Positions 26,132 through 36,788 of a stretch of 64,000 nt of DNA are shown here, piece after piece. Numbering within the stretch: the stretch's first letter is position 1; the number at the start of each line of letters is the position of its first letter. The position numbers were made by a program, and so were the translations under genes. The DNA is from Solenopsis invicta (taxonomy: Eukaryota > Arthropoda > Insecta > Hymenoptera > Formicidae). Location: NCBI RefSeq assembly GCF_016802725.1, contig NC_052668.1, positions 12,841,001 through 12,905,000 on the forward strand, read 5' to 3'. The notes under the pieces are model-generated. The model was not told where the DNA came from. It saw only the letters and a list, made by a program, of their open reading frames with translations, and searched no databases.

Positions 26132-27654
26132 TAATGTTTTTAGAGTGATTTGTCACCCAATGAAGGTATAAAATACACTCCTATAGAATGAAAATTCCTG
26201 TAGAGCAATAATTGTTTTGAATAACTTTTTAGTAAATTTTCACACTATAAGATTTATAGAATAGACGATTTATAAACTCTTTAGCATGAAACAAATTTCT
26301 ATAAAGAAGTTAATCTAATTGATGATATGATTAATGGTGGCGTGATTTTTGCAGATAAGATTAAAGTTCCGCGGAAGTACGTTTAACAAAAAAAAATTTT
26401 AATAGGACTTCGCATCTTGACACTGGACTTTTATCTAAACTTTCACGTGATAACGATATTGCATAATTCTTACTATATACTACCATTTATATCAGATCAT
26501 TGCAGTTTTTAAATAAAAAAATTAGAACTCTTATCTACATACACTTAAACATTCAGTAATACGCATTTAATAATACACATTAACAATGATCTATTTTTAG
26601 CTTATTTACGTCAATGATACACGATGTTTTTTTTAATTTATTTAACAATTACAACAAAAACAGATACTTTAAATTGCGATATCTCGCTAAATAATGGGTG
26701 TAGAGCAATTTTTTTTTTTTTTTTTGAAAGGGCAAATTCCATACTTTGAAATGGCATTAATGATTATGTTCACCAATTTTTTGTTACTCGGCGAAGTAAT
26801 GCAAATTTCAAGATCTTTGATATCTCAAATACGCCCTTGTTCAAAGCCGACTTTATCTTTGATAAACTGGACTACACTTTTAACAAACTAAATACAAATT
26901 GAATTAAAACATCTTATAGTGAAGAATTTGTTCTGTAAAACCCTTTTTATGAGCGAGCGTCCGCTTATTATTTCAAGTCGAAGAGTGTTCTAGATGAGAT
27001 GGCATCCGGACCGACAAGAATGAGAGTTTCCATTTAATGTAGATATCAAGGCATAAAAGCGATTTGTGAGAGCGTACCGTTTTTGCACTGAGGATGTCTC
27101 AATATAGAGTCGAAACATTTGCGTTCATTGCGTTCATGTAATAACACAATTATTAGATACAAAAAATCTCGCATGTATGTACATACACCTAGCGCGGCCT
27201 AAATACATTAATTTGCTTTACTCAATCACTCGTTGATAAGAAAAGTGTTTATAAATAACAAGGTGATAGCAGTGCAGCTATTAATATAAATAATATTAAA
27301 TAAATAAGAAATATATATGTACATATATATACAATTCCTTTATTTACTACAGTAACCTAATTTAAAAACTAAAAAAATTATTCCATAAAGTTTTTTAAAT
27401 TTGAAATTTTTTATATTTTAAAATTGACAATATCAAATACCCAACGAGATTTATAAAATTTAAAGAAAGATGAAAATGAATATGTAGTTCTCTCTAATCC
27501 TATTGTTGGGTATGCAAACTACAATTTCTATTTTTCACTTTTATTTACATTTTACTTTTACTTTTTTTTTTATCACACTCACTATCATTATTAAAAGAGT
27601 AAATAGTAAGAAATTATCCAAAAGGATTGATATTTGTCATTTATCATATTAAGA

Positions 27655-28045
27655 ATTTACGACTTTTGAACTTGTCTCATGTGAACGTAGACTGTAATTA
27701 CGCGACACGCAAAATTAAATTAAGTCTAAATTGACTGCATTAATCAGAGTGTATAATGGATTATTTGGCTAAAGTTCAGGCATGTTCGAAGTCCATGCGA
27801 TTCATTCGAATATCATTCATTCGAATAGCATCATCACATTGTATCATCACGTGAATATGCCAATCGTATTATCAATACACGTTTACACATATAAATGCAC
27901 GCATGCACATACAACTGTTTTTTCCACAATTCCTCATGAATTTCCATGTTAGATCATTTTATTTACACACATTTACAATTCATGCATTTACATCAAGAAT
28001 TACGTATGTATTATACATCTCGCTTTTATACGTAAATATAATGTA
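27655..28045. repeat. Dispersed repeat, copy 2 (partner at 3276)
   Basis: Collinear with 3276-3650, including GGCTAAAGTTCAGGCATGTT and the ACGTAAATATA block at the right end. Confidence 0.75.
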
Positions 28046-28968
28046 CCAAACTGCATGCCTTGAATATTATTTATTATAATAATAATTGTAAGTAATAAAT
28101 AAGCAAGAGAAACATATATTTAGTAAGCATTCAGATATTTGATAGAGGAAAAGGAAGTATTATGATCTTTATATAGATATTATGGCTATTTGTAACGTCT
28201 TTGTTATTACAAATAATAAATTCTATAGTGATTATTTGTTCAACAACCCATCATTATACAATGGCACTAACATGCCAAGGTACAATAGGTAATATTTATT
28301 ACAAAGCATATTTTTATTTTTTAAACATTTTAAAACTTTCAAGGTTTACTTTAGCATTTAATTACTTATATTTTCTTTTTTTTTTTTAATTAAGCGTATT
28401 GGATTTCGTACACGAACTTATGTACACTTGAGTGCTCTTTTTTGTTATTTAATATTTTTTTTGGTTATACACATTTTGAGTTATGCAAAGTTAAGTAATG
28501 GCATAAAATTTTGCTTAGGCTACTTCATAAATGTGCTGATATCTAAACAGATCTAACATGACCTTTTTTTCGAAGTTTTTATGTCAAAGAACGTTTTATC
28601 TGTTCTTAATGTAATATGGTATTTACAGATGTTAATGCGTGCCAATATTTGCTTTATACAAAAAAAAGTTTCACAGCGTATTTGTACAAAATAAAAATAA
28701 TTTGGAATGCAGGTTACACGAAAATATAATATAGAGTTCTTAAAATTATGTTTAAATAACTAATATGAAAGATTAGTGTGCTTGAGATTTATGTGCATAT
28801 ACATTCATTCTTGCCTGCAATATTCGTGTAGTATGTAGTGATATTTCGTAAATCGTACGCATGTATTGTAAATATATGTGAATAAGTCGTTGTCCTGCCG
28901 TAAATTCCCAGTGCAGTGTGTAGAATGGTGGAGAACACTATACAAGTGAATTTAATATGTGTTGGATT

Positions 28969-29127
28969 CCCAAGCAAAACAAGTCAAAATGACATCAAAG
29001 TGATTCACAATTATTTCAAAATGACATCAAAGTGAATTGTAATTAATCGAAAAGTGACTTTTAATGATTATTTTACAGTCACTTTGACATCATTTTGACA
29101 TCGTAAAAACTCTTTGTTCTGCTTGGG
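28969..29127. mobile_element. MITE, CCCAAGCAGAAC family, copy A (159 bp)
   Basis: Ends CCCAAGCAAAAC and GTTCTGCTTGGG are inverted. The arms contain AAAATGACATCAAAGTGA and its complement TCACTTTGACATCATTTT. It carries a partial internal duplication of TCAAAATGACATCAAAGTGA that copy B at 44580 lacks. Confidence 0.85.
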
Positions 29128-29664
29128 TTTCCACACATGTCGAATATTTAACCTAAATTTATAACAAATAATTATTATAATGCCCAATAAATTATATAAT
29201 TTATTAGATATTTATTAGATATTGTATTAGATTATACGTTGTTGATAATGCTATATGTCATTATTTTAATACAATTTATAAAATAAACTTTTTATTGATT
29301 AGAATTAGGAAATAGTGCTGTTATACATATAAGACCTTTCGGATTAATTTGTTCATTGAGTGCATTTGGTTTGCGATTTTTTCCATGAAAATTCATTTGC
29401 ATCATTAAAACTTCCGGAAAAATAAGTCAAGGCATGCATATTAACATAATTTGATTGTATGTATTTTTATTCCCGCAATATATTTACGTATTCTTCTGGA
29501 TGGATTTTAAAATTTTAGATTAACTGACTCATTTCTTAATTGTAAATTTACCGATTCTAGTCAAATAAGAAATTTGACTTCATTTCAATTAAACAATGAG
29601 TCAAAAATTATAAATTATTTAACAGCTTATTGATCTCAAAAAATTAAATTGAATGTATAAAGCA

Positions 29665-29830
29665 GGGACCTAGACCAAACCGGAACCGGATTCAAAAACC
29701 GTTTCATAACCCTTTTTTTAGTCGAAACCCTAAATCGTACTAAAATTCTATAAAGTTTATAATACCGGAACTATAACTAAACCGATAAATTTATTTTCGG
29801 TTTAAGGATTTTCGGGTTTTTTTTAGTTCT
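29665..29830. repeat. Decayed CCGGAACC-type low-complexity repeat
   Basis: Variants of AACCGGAACCGG, AAACCCTAAA and TTTTCGGTTTAAGG follow each other. Similar in style to the repeat at 63110-63370 but with a different core. Confidence 0.5.
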
Positions 29831-30534
29831 CAATCTAATCTAAAATAAGAAAAGGTCTTAACCATTAAATAATTACTGAGAGGAAAAGAAATATTTTAAT
29901 AACAAACAATCAAGAATAGAAGAATGTGATTTAGGGTAAGGTTAGGTTGCCGAAATTGCACCACTTTTGACATAAAGGCTTATAACTAAGGAATTATGAT
30001 GAATATCTTTAATTTTCTTACGTCATAATAAATTAAGTGCAACATTTCTCCTTTCATATTTATTTTTTTCAGAATTTTATGTATTGTCATAAATTTTTAA
30101 ATGACGATTTTTAAGAAGCCTTCAAATAGTGCGATTTAGACAACTGGTCTTCTAAATCGCACCACGGATTAATATTACTCTTCCTAGAGTAAAACGACAC
30201 TTTTTCTGCTAGATTCTTTCTTCTCGAACAAAAATGGGTTAGATAAGCATAATTTTATTAATGTTGAAGATAAATACCGTAAACTAAATATAATTTTAGT
30301 CAAGTCTTGAGGTTTTCGTGGCCGTTGATATCGTTAATTGAGAGGGTTTCCGGATGGATGCCACGTGCGTGTTGGGCACTTTGCCGACGTTTCGGAAACA
30401 TTGCAGCTTGCATTATCATAGGGCTGAAAGCTCTGATACTGAGCTCCCTTCGGTTGTGGTGATCCTTATATATTCCCGTTGCTCCCTGCGGCGGGGGGGG
30501 GGGTTTGATTGGTCAGCCAATCAAAGCGTTTTAA

Positions 30535-31683
30535 TTGACTGACCGGTCAATTAAAAAGTCCGACAAACTTCCGGCTGACCTCTTCCCACTAATAGAACAT
30601 TGCTTAACCTCGACCTACTTCCAGTTTCAAGGAGAGTTCTTTGAACAAACCTCTAGAGCAGCAATGGGATCCCCTGTTCCACCCATTATTGCGAATATCT
30701 TCATGGAACATCTCGAAAACAAAATTCTGAAGAACGCACTCAAGCCTTCCACGTGTTCCAATAGATGACGTTTGTTATATGGAGCCACGGCAAAGAGACT
30801 CTCCTACCTTTCCTCGCTTTTCTCAACGCCCAACACCCAAACATTAAGTTCACAATGGAGGTAGAACAGAAGAACCACATTTCCTTTCTAGACGCGTTGG
30901 TTCGGAGAAACAGAGATGCTACCTTAGGCCATCGGGTTTACCGAAAACCAACTCACACTGACCGGTATCTTCACGCAACCTCCCATCACCATCCGTCACA
31001 AAAAAATTCAGTTATCAGCTCATTGGTATACAGAGCCCTCACAGTTTCTGAACCAACGTTCCTGGATAAGAAGCTACAACATCTTAATTAGACCTTGATT
31101 AGGAATGGGTATAACAGCAAGAACATTGATCAGATAACCAAGAGATTGAAGAACAAGATCTCCAATCCCAATGACACCAAAACTCTAGATGAAGAAAGAA
31201 TAAGGAAAATGACGGCTGTCCTTCCGTATCTTCAAGGTACAACACAGCGCATAGGCAGAATTTTGAGTAAGCATAACATCAGAGTAATCTTCAAATCCCA
31301 GAAGAAAATTGCTCAATTACTCCCTAATCCCAAAGATCAAAGATCAAGCCTGGAAACACCAGGTGTGTACAAGATACCTTGCGTCTGCGGAAAAGTGTAC
31401 ATAGAAGAAATCCGGGAGGAAGATCAGTACACGGATCAAGGAACACCAGAGGTGTGTCAAATACAGCCATTTTTTGCAATCAGCCTTAGCGGAACATTGA
31501 ATGGAGACTGAACATGCCGTGCAGTATGATAAGTCTACCATATTGGCCCCGTCACAAGGCTACTTCGCCAAAAAATATTGGGAAGGTCTAAAAATCTTGA
31601 AATATCCTGACAACCTCAACCGCGACAAAGGCTTTCAAGTAAATTCTATTTGGCATACCGTCCTCCCGGGTTTTTTTAATTGA
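30535..31683 (+). pseudogene. Penelope-like RT / GIY-YIG endonuclease remnant
   Basis: Three overlapping frames give a broken polyprotein. 30535-30768 encodes YFQFQGEFFEQTS and AAMGSPVPPIIANIFMEHLE, an RT block just before the catalytic site, then stops. 30765-31091 resumes with FVIWSHGKE, SFLDALVRRN, YRKPTHTDRYLHA and HHHPSQKNS, all typical of Penelope-like RT. The catalytic Asp-Asp region near 30765 is broken by a frame change. 31095-31511 holds YKIPCVCGKVYIEE, the GIY-YIG start, and 31501-31683 holds AVQYD, GYFAKKYWEGLKI and NLNRDKGFQVN from its C-terminal half. The nuclease is split by another frame change near 31500. It cannot be functional as it stands. Confidence 0.88.
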
Positions 31684-31797
31684 CCGGCCAGTTAATCAAG
31701 ACGCTCTGATTGGCTGACCAATCAACCTCCCCCTCATCCCCACCGGACGTAACAGGGATATATAAGGATCACCACAACCGAAGGGAGCTCAGTATCG

Positions 31798-31850
31798 GAG
31801 CTCTCAGCCCTGATGATGCAAACTGCAATGTTTGCGAAACGTCGGCAAAG
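31798..31850 (+). ncRNA. Hammerhead-ribozyme-like core in the right terminal repeat
   Basis: CTGATGA at 31810-31816 is followed by a GCAAAC/GTTTGC hairpin (31818-31835), then GAAAC (31836-31840) and GTC (31841-31843). GCC before CTGATGA can pair with GGC after GTC. Known: Penelope-like terminal repeats often carry minimal hammerheads. Against it: one unpaired T before the stem, and no room for a helix III within one molecule; ACGT is self-complementary, so only a dimer could form it. Activity is unproven. Confidence 0.35.
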
Positions 31851-33391
31851 TGCCCAACACGCACGTGGCATCCATCCGGAAACCCTCTCGGTTAACAATT
31901 TCAGTCAATGTCATCATTTCGATAATTTTTCAATAATATTGTAATAACATTGTTACATTATGGCAATATTGGTATAATATATGTTTGTATAATTATTATA
32001 TTTTATTTTATATTTATAGTCACAATCAAAGTAATGGTGCGATTTAGGAAACTATAAAGACATGGTGAGATTTAAGAAACTAAACCATTTTGTAAAACTT
32101 TATTTATTTAATTTACAAATAAAAGTACAAAGTTATTTGAACTTTGCTAATCTAATTTTAATAATATTGTGTTTATTACGAATTATTGAAATTTTGATTA
32201 TTTATTTTATCTTTTTTGCAATCAAGCTACGAAATGTGTTGAAAAATAGCAACAAAGTTACCTTTTTTTTTTTTAATATTAATTACAAAATTTCTATTGT
32301 TCTTAACGTATTGAGTTCAATAGAGGATAATGATGATGCAGTTATCAAATAACCTTGCAAAGAGTATACAAGTACTGTAGTTAAATTTATACGCAAGGTG
32401 GTGCGATTTAAGAGCCGGTGCGATATTGGCAATATTACCCTAATAATACTTTGCTAGTTAGTTTTTAAGCATAATTTGTTAGCGTTACACAAATACGATA
32501 AAAATCAAAATAAATTTGTTATAGTAAAAAATTAATTGTTTCAATTTTTAAATGTAAAAAGATATAATAAAAATTAAATATAAAGAATTAGAATTATTTT
32601 GAATATTTTTATATGTTGGTTTTTTTATCTTCTAATCTGTGTATATGTTATCTTAATTTAAATTTTATTCTATATTTTTGCGGTCATATAACTTTTTTCT
32701 TTTTCTTTCTTTCATATACAAATTAATTTGTTCATATTATTTATTATTATGACTGAGAAAGATTGGTTAGGTCGAAATCATCAAGGATCTTGTTTTTGCT
32801 TATAATTGCTAGTATTCACTTAATGGTTTGTCTAGCCTCAGGCATTTGTTAATATAACTGTATTGTTTAATAGAAAAATAAAGCCATAAAGTAAAAAATA
32901 TATAAAAAATAATTATAGAAAAAAACCATAACTTTAACAGAAAAAAGACCGTAATTTTAACAAAAAAAACCGAAAAGAGCCGAAACAAAATACATATTCT
33001 GTTATTAATATATGCATAACAAATCTCTCAAAGATTTAATGCAACGTGCCTATCAATCAAAAGTATTAATAAATAATTAAAATATTATCTAATTTAATTT
33101 AAGAAATTATTGCCTGTAAATAACTTTCAGATGTACAAAATCAAATGTAGGCTCTTATTAATATCTTGTTAAAGCTTTACATATCAATTTTATCTAATTT
33201 TAGACATGTTATTGTATAATAATTAAGAGAAAAAAGATATAATTTGATGTGCACAGAGAAGATATAATTTAAATATGTGTATAGAGACAAAGTTTAAATA
33301 TACAAAATACAATATGTAAAAAACGGCTTATATAATGCGCGTAGATTTTATTTTATTATAAAAAACGTTATTTCTGCATCACGTTCTTATT

Positions 33392-33560
33392 AAGTTGTTA
33401 CAATATTCGATAAAAAAAAAATAAAAAATACAAGTAACAATAAAAAATATTAATAATTGGCTTTCATAAATATCTTTTTGCATTCACGTCACATAATGTT
33501 TACTACTAATGCTGACAAATACTGATTTGCATATTTGTATACGCGTTTTAAAATCAGTTT
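33392..33560. repeat. Dispersed repeat, copy 2 (partner at 14483)
   Basis: Nearly identical block order to 14483-14647, ending at the same ACGCGTTTTAAAATCAGT motif. Confidence 0.85.
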
Positions 33561-33802
33561 TAATCTATATAAATAAAAATGCAAATGTTTGTTCGTTCAA
33601 AATCTTAAATCTTAGAAAATTCTTCAATAAATGCTTTAAAATTTGACACAAAATTACATTCGAATACGTACGTGTTTTTATATAAAAATTGTATACCCAC
33701 ACAAATTGTATACCATGCTTTCTCTTTTCTTATTTTTCCATTTAACCAGACTGATTGTGAACCACAGCAACGCGTGGTGGGGCACAGCTAATATATAAAT
33801 AT
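33561..33802 (+). mobile_element. Short dispersed element of unknown class
   Basis: It begins near AATCTATATAAATAAAAATG followed by CAAATGTTTGTTCGTTCAAA, and ends GCAACGCGTGGTGGGGCACA followed by GCTAATATATA. I recall this start/end signature from many arthropod repeats of non-autonomous type. The class is uncertain. Confidence 0.45.
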
Positions 33803-34494
33803 TATTTCAGTCGTGATCGATGGCTCATCCGGATAAACTTACGATTTTTGCCTCTTTGGATTGTCAGACCTATTTTTCATCATCAGTCACTATTATATCT
33901 TGTGCAAAAAGTCCATTTTTAAAAAATCTTGAGAGCCGCGATATATCCTTGTCGAGGCATCTTCGTTTTCAGAACTTAGCATATGCGGAACCTGCTTACC
34001 AAGCTTATATAGATGTTTAGGAATGGCATTGGGTTTTATTGCAAATGCATTTTTAAGCTTTGATTAAATTTGACAAAGATTTTCTTTTAAACATTGTTCC
34101 AATTCTTTGTCATGAATTTTTTCGCATGTTTAGGGCGTTTTTCATCTTGAAAATTGAAATTTCTATCTCAAAACTTTTGCAATTAACCACTTCTTATATA
34201 TACTTACTATAAAACACAGCATTTTTACCTAAGGACGAACAAATTATTCCCTTAACCTCGTCGGCATTTTTCTTTACTTGAAATGTGAAAATGAGGTAGT
34301 ACCTTAGATACTGCTTTTCGAACTACATCGCTTTCACTACCGTGTTTTGAGATTATACAGCACCATTCAGTTCAAATATATTATACCCATTACATCTCGT
34401 TTTAAAGCTGAAGGTGTGTTAAAAAGATTATATGATAAAAAAAGAGTTTAAGTAGATGCTATAGTCGATTCAATGTAGGAGTCGAGAATTAAGT

Positions 34495-34978
34495 TGTAAT
34501 ATACCATTTAAATAAGAAGGACTATTCGGTCATAGCTGGATCTTAATGCTTTATGTATACGTGTGATTTTATATACTTTCTCAGACTCAACCAAACTGCG
34601 CGCCGTTACTTTCGGTCATATAACACAGTTATAATCGAATAAGAGTTAGTAATATCACTTTTATTGAATTAAAATTAATTTAATAATACTTGATGCTTAC
34701 TAGCATCTATAAATTAATAAATTCTTTACAGTTTTTTCAGGGGGGAAAAGGGTTAATATAGATGCTAGTAAGCATCAAGTATTATTAAATTAATTTTAAT
34801 TTAATAAAAGTGATATTACTAACTCTTATTCGATTATAACTGTATTATATGACCGAAAGTAACGGCGCGCAGTTTGGTTGAGTCTGAAAAAGTATATAAA
34901 ATCACACGTAAGTAGTACATAAAGCACTATGATCCAGCTATGACCGAATAGGCCTTCTTATTTAAATTGTATGTTACA
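34495..34978. mobile_element. Near-perfect foldback element, 484 bp
   Basis: The arms (about 34495-34710 and 34756-34978) pair over about 215 bp with few mismatches. Examples: AATAAGAAGGACTATTCGGT with ACCGAATAGGCCTTCTTATT, AACTGCGCGCCGTTACTTTC with GAAAGTAACGGCGCGCAGTT, and GATGCTTACTAGCATC at the inner end. The spacer is about 45 bp and includes GGGGGGAAAAGGG. High arm identity suggests a young insertion or ongoing arm conversion. No ORF. Confidence 0.9.
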
Positions 34979-35020
34979 TGTATCGGTCAAATATCTTTCT
35001 AGTTATAAAGTTGTGATAAT

Positions 35021-35265
35021 CTCTTTAAGTTGTAATAATTCTACAATTTAAATTTGTTGACGAATTAAATCTTTCTTCTTATTTAAATCTCTTCTTATTT
35101 ATTACCGAATAAATGAGTTGTAGCAATAAAAAGGTAAATTACAACTCTTTAAGTTGTAATAATTCTACAATTTAAATTTGTTGATGAATTAAATCTTTCT
35201 TCTTATTTAAATCTCTTCTTATTTATTACCGAATAAATGAGTTATAGCAATAAAAAGGTAAATTA
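35021..35265. repeat. Tandem duplication, 124-bp unit, two copies
   Basis: The units start CTCTTTAAGTTGTAATAATT at 35021 and 35145 and differ at only a few positions (for example GACGAATT/GATGAATT and GTTGTAGC/GTTATAGC). The TTCTTCTTATTTAAAT block resembles the tip of the neighbouring foldback element. Confidence 0.95.
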
Positions 35266-35682
35266 TACGGCCTTGGCCTTTCTTGCAACATAGAATGACA
35301 CTTCTCTACAATAAGTTACACTTGCGTAATCACATTTGAGTGAGCAAATAGTTGTTTATGTCATTCTATATTATTACTATTTTTTGAGTCTCAATTGCCT
35401 CCTCCAAATAATTATTTGCAAATTAGCACGACTAATTAAAACCACATTTTATAATTTATAAGAATATCAAAGAGATATAGCAAGACTTTTTGCACAAACA
35501 AATATTGTGTAGTTTATGCATTTAATCAATTAACTCGGGAGTAATCATCTGAGATGTTTTTTATACTCAAAGCGAGAAAATAAAACTCAGTGATTATGTA
35601 GCTAAGTACATACAAACAGTAGCTTTCAATACTAATTTAGAGACTTTAAATAAATTATAGAACAGGTGAGAGATTGTTTATG

Positions 35683-36005
35683 AAAGTCTTATGAGCCACT
35701 TTGCCTTTTAAGATCGCTATATAATCTATGAATACCAATCTAATACTTATGCAACGACAAAAACAGTCCATAAATTATAATAAATGATTTAATAAAAAGA
35801 TAAAGAATATGTAGAATAATTTTAAAATAAGTTTGAAAACAGTGAAGACTGACATTTATTTTAGGAATAAATATTAATCTTCACTGTTTTTGTCGTGATA
35901 TGCACACATGTACAAAATAATTGGCCAACATTTAACGTGAAAAACGAACATAATCTGCAAAGAGCGACAAGATAATTATAGCTAAAATAATAACGTTCTT
36001 TCAAA
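35683..36005 (-). pseudogene. Remnants of a dead desaturase gene copy
   Basis: ATGAGCCACTTTGCCTTTTA and following AGATCG at 35690-35715 match the plus-strand sequence of desaturase exon 2 (in desaturase 2: ATGGGCCACTTTGCTTTGTA, then AGATCG). This is the part encoding the region after the first His box (SYKAKWP). At about 35975-36003, TAAAATAATAACGTTCTTTC then AAAC resembles exon 1 (VWRNVIIF region). The order exon 1 then exon 2 on the minus strand matches the intact genes. A weaker match to exon 4 (ATTTAACGTGAAAA, about 35930) is out of order and may be chance. There is no open frame. It lies between desaturases 1 and 2. Confidence 0.5.
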
Positions 36006-36563
36006 CAAATTTCTATTTGTAATCAGACTTATATGATTATTCTGTCTTGTCGATTATAAATTTTTTTTTTAAGATTTAATTACAAAATTTTTATTGAAGT
36101 CCGGTGTCACGCTGCATAAAATATATGTTAAAATGTATATTAAAAATATTTTAATAAAATATCAATAGTTTTTTACATCCCCAAGGTAAGATTTAAAATG
36201 CATTTTTTTTTAATGATTTTTCAAGAGGCCTATTCTATTATTTATAATTTATTTATAATAATTATTTATAAATTATGTATTAAAGTATAATTTTATGCGT
36301 ATAATATTTCACATTAAAAAAAAATGCAATAGACTAGGTCTTCTAAAAAAATAATTTAAAAAAGTACATATGAATAATAATAATTAAATTTTTTCAAAAG
36401 ATAGCCTGAGGCAAGAATTACATGATTATAAATGTATATATTTTTTGTCAAATATGTTGCAATCTATTACAATTTGTCTCTAAATTGAAGAGATTCACTC
36501 CAAGGAACTGCTCTTGAAGTCCTGCGCCATGTCTATATTTTGATTCTAAAATAGTAAGCAGAT

Positions 36564-36788
36564 GTACAGTCGATAAATAAAAGGTTGCAACATATTTTTA
36601 TAATTTTTGGAATACATTTCTTTGTTTTATCTTGTATAATTCACATCCGTATTATTTTGACAGTTGTTTTAATTGCTCACTATATGTATCCGGAGATAGT
36701 GGTTCGCATTATCAAAATTTTTCTGTATTCCGAAGATCATCGAAAAAAAGTGTTGCAACCTGATGCAACCTTTTATTGATCGATTGCA
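36564..36788. mobile_element. MITE, TACAGTCG / GGTTGCAACA family, 225 bp
   Basis: The left end TACAGTCGATAAATAAAAGG with TTGCAACA pairs with the right end TGCAACCTTTTATTGATCGA. The interior is shared with 1884-2040. The open frame inside (FGIHFF, RIILT, AHYM, PEI blocks) is similar in both copies but has no known family. Confidence 0.8.

Larger units (their letters stand above)
10035..30300. other. Large region with no intact protein gene seen
   Basis: The open frames here are short and lack splice-supported structure or protein-like composition. The region holds transposon remnants, dispersed repeats, microsatellites and a few GC-richer islands (13.07-13.87, 15.29-15.53, 16.07-16.19, 16.79-17.21, 17.38-17.54 and 22.70-23.07 kb). 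Distant non-coding exons or promoters of desaturase 1 may be among these. Stretches 11.1-12.9, 17.6-20.8 and 23.1-25.1 kb show nothing beyond AT-rich sequence. Confidence 0.6.
30337..31899 (+). mobile_element. Penelope-like retroelement, internally deleted, with inverted terminal repeats
   Basis: About 180 bp at the left (30337-30560) is repeated inverted at the right (31672-31899): GAGAGGGTTTCCGGATGG at the left and CCATCCGGAAACCCTCTC at the right. The arms also pair through GGGCACTTTGCCGACGTTTC, GAGCTCCCTTCGGTTGTGGT and TTGATTGGTCAGCCAATCAA. GTTAA at both outer edges may be a target-site duplication. The interior encodes the end of a reverse transcriptase and a GIY-YIG endonuclease remnant. 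At 1.56 kb it is much shorter than an intact element and lacks most of the RT. Confidence 0.85.
29931..32443. mobile_element. Older inverted-repeat element interrupted by a Penelope-like element
   Basis: The left end TTAGGGTAAGGTTAGGTTGC and following CGAAATTGCACC pair imperfectly with the right end GGTGCGATATTGGCAATATTACCCTAA. GTGCGATTTA blocks occur in both halves (about 30130, 32037 and 32400). Without the insertion at about 30337-31899 the element would be near 0.95 kb. A related left end lies at 3091. No transposase frame was recognised. Confidence 0.6.

Noticed and set aside
32062..32352. 96-codon + strand frame
   Set aside because: It lies inside the older inverted-repeat element, is Ile/Leu/Asn-rich, and resembles no known transposase.
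35021..35265. Possible CRISPR-like or satellite array
   Set aside because: Only two 124-bp units with no spacers; it is a simple tandem duplication.
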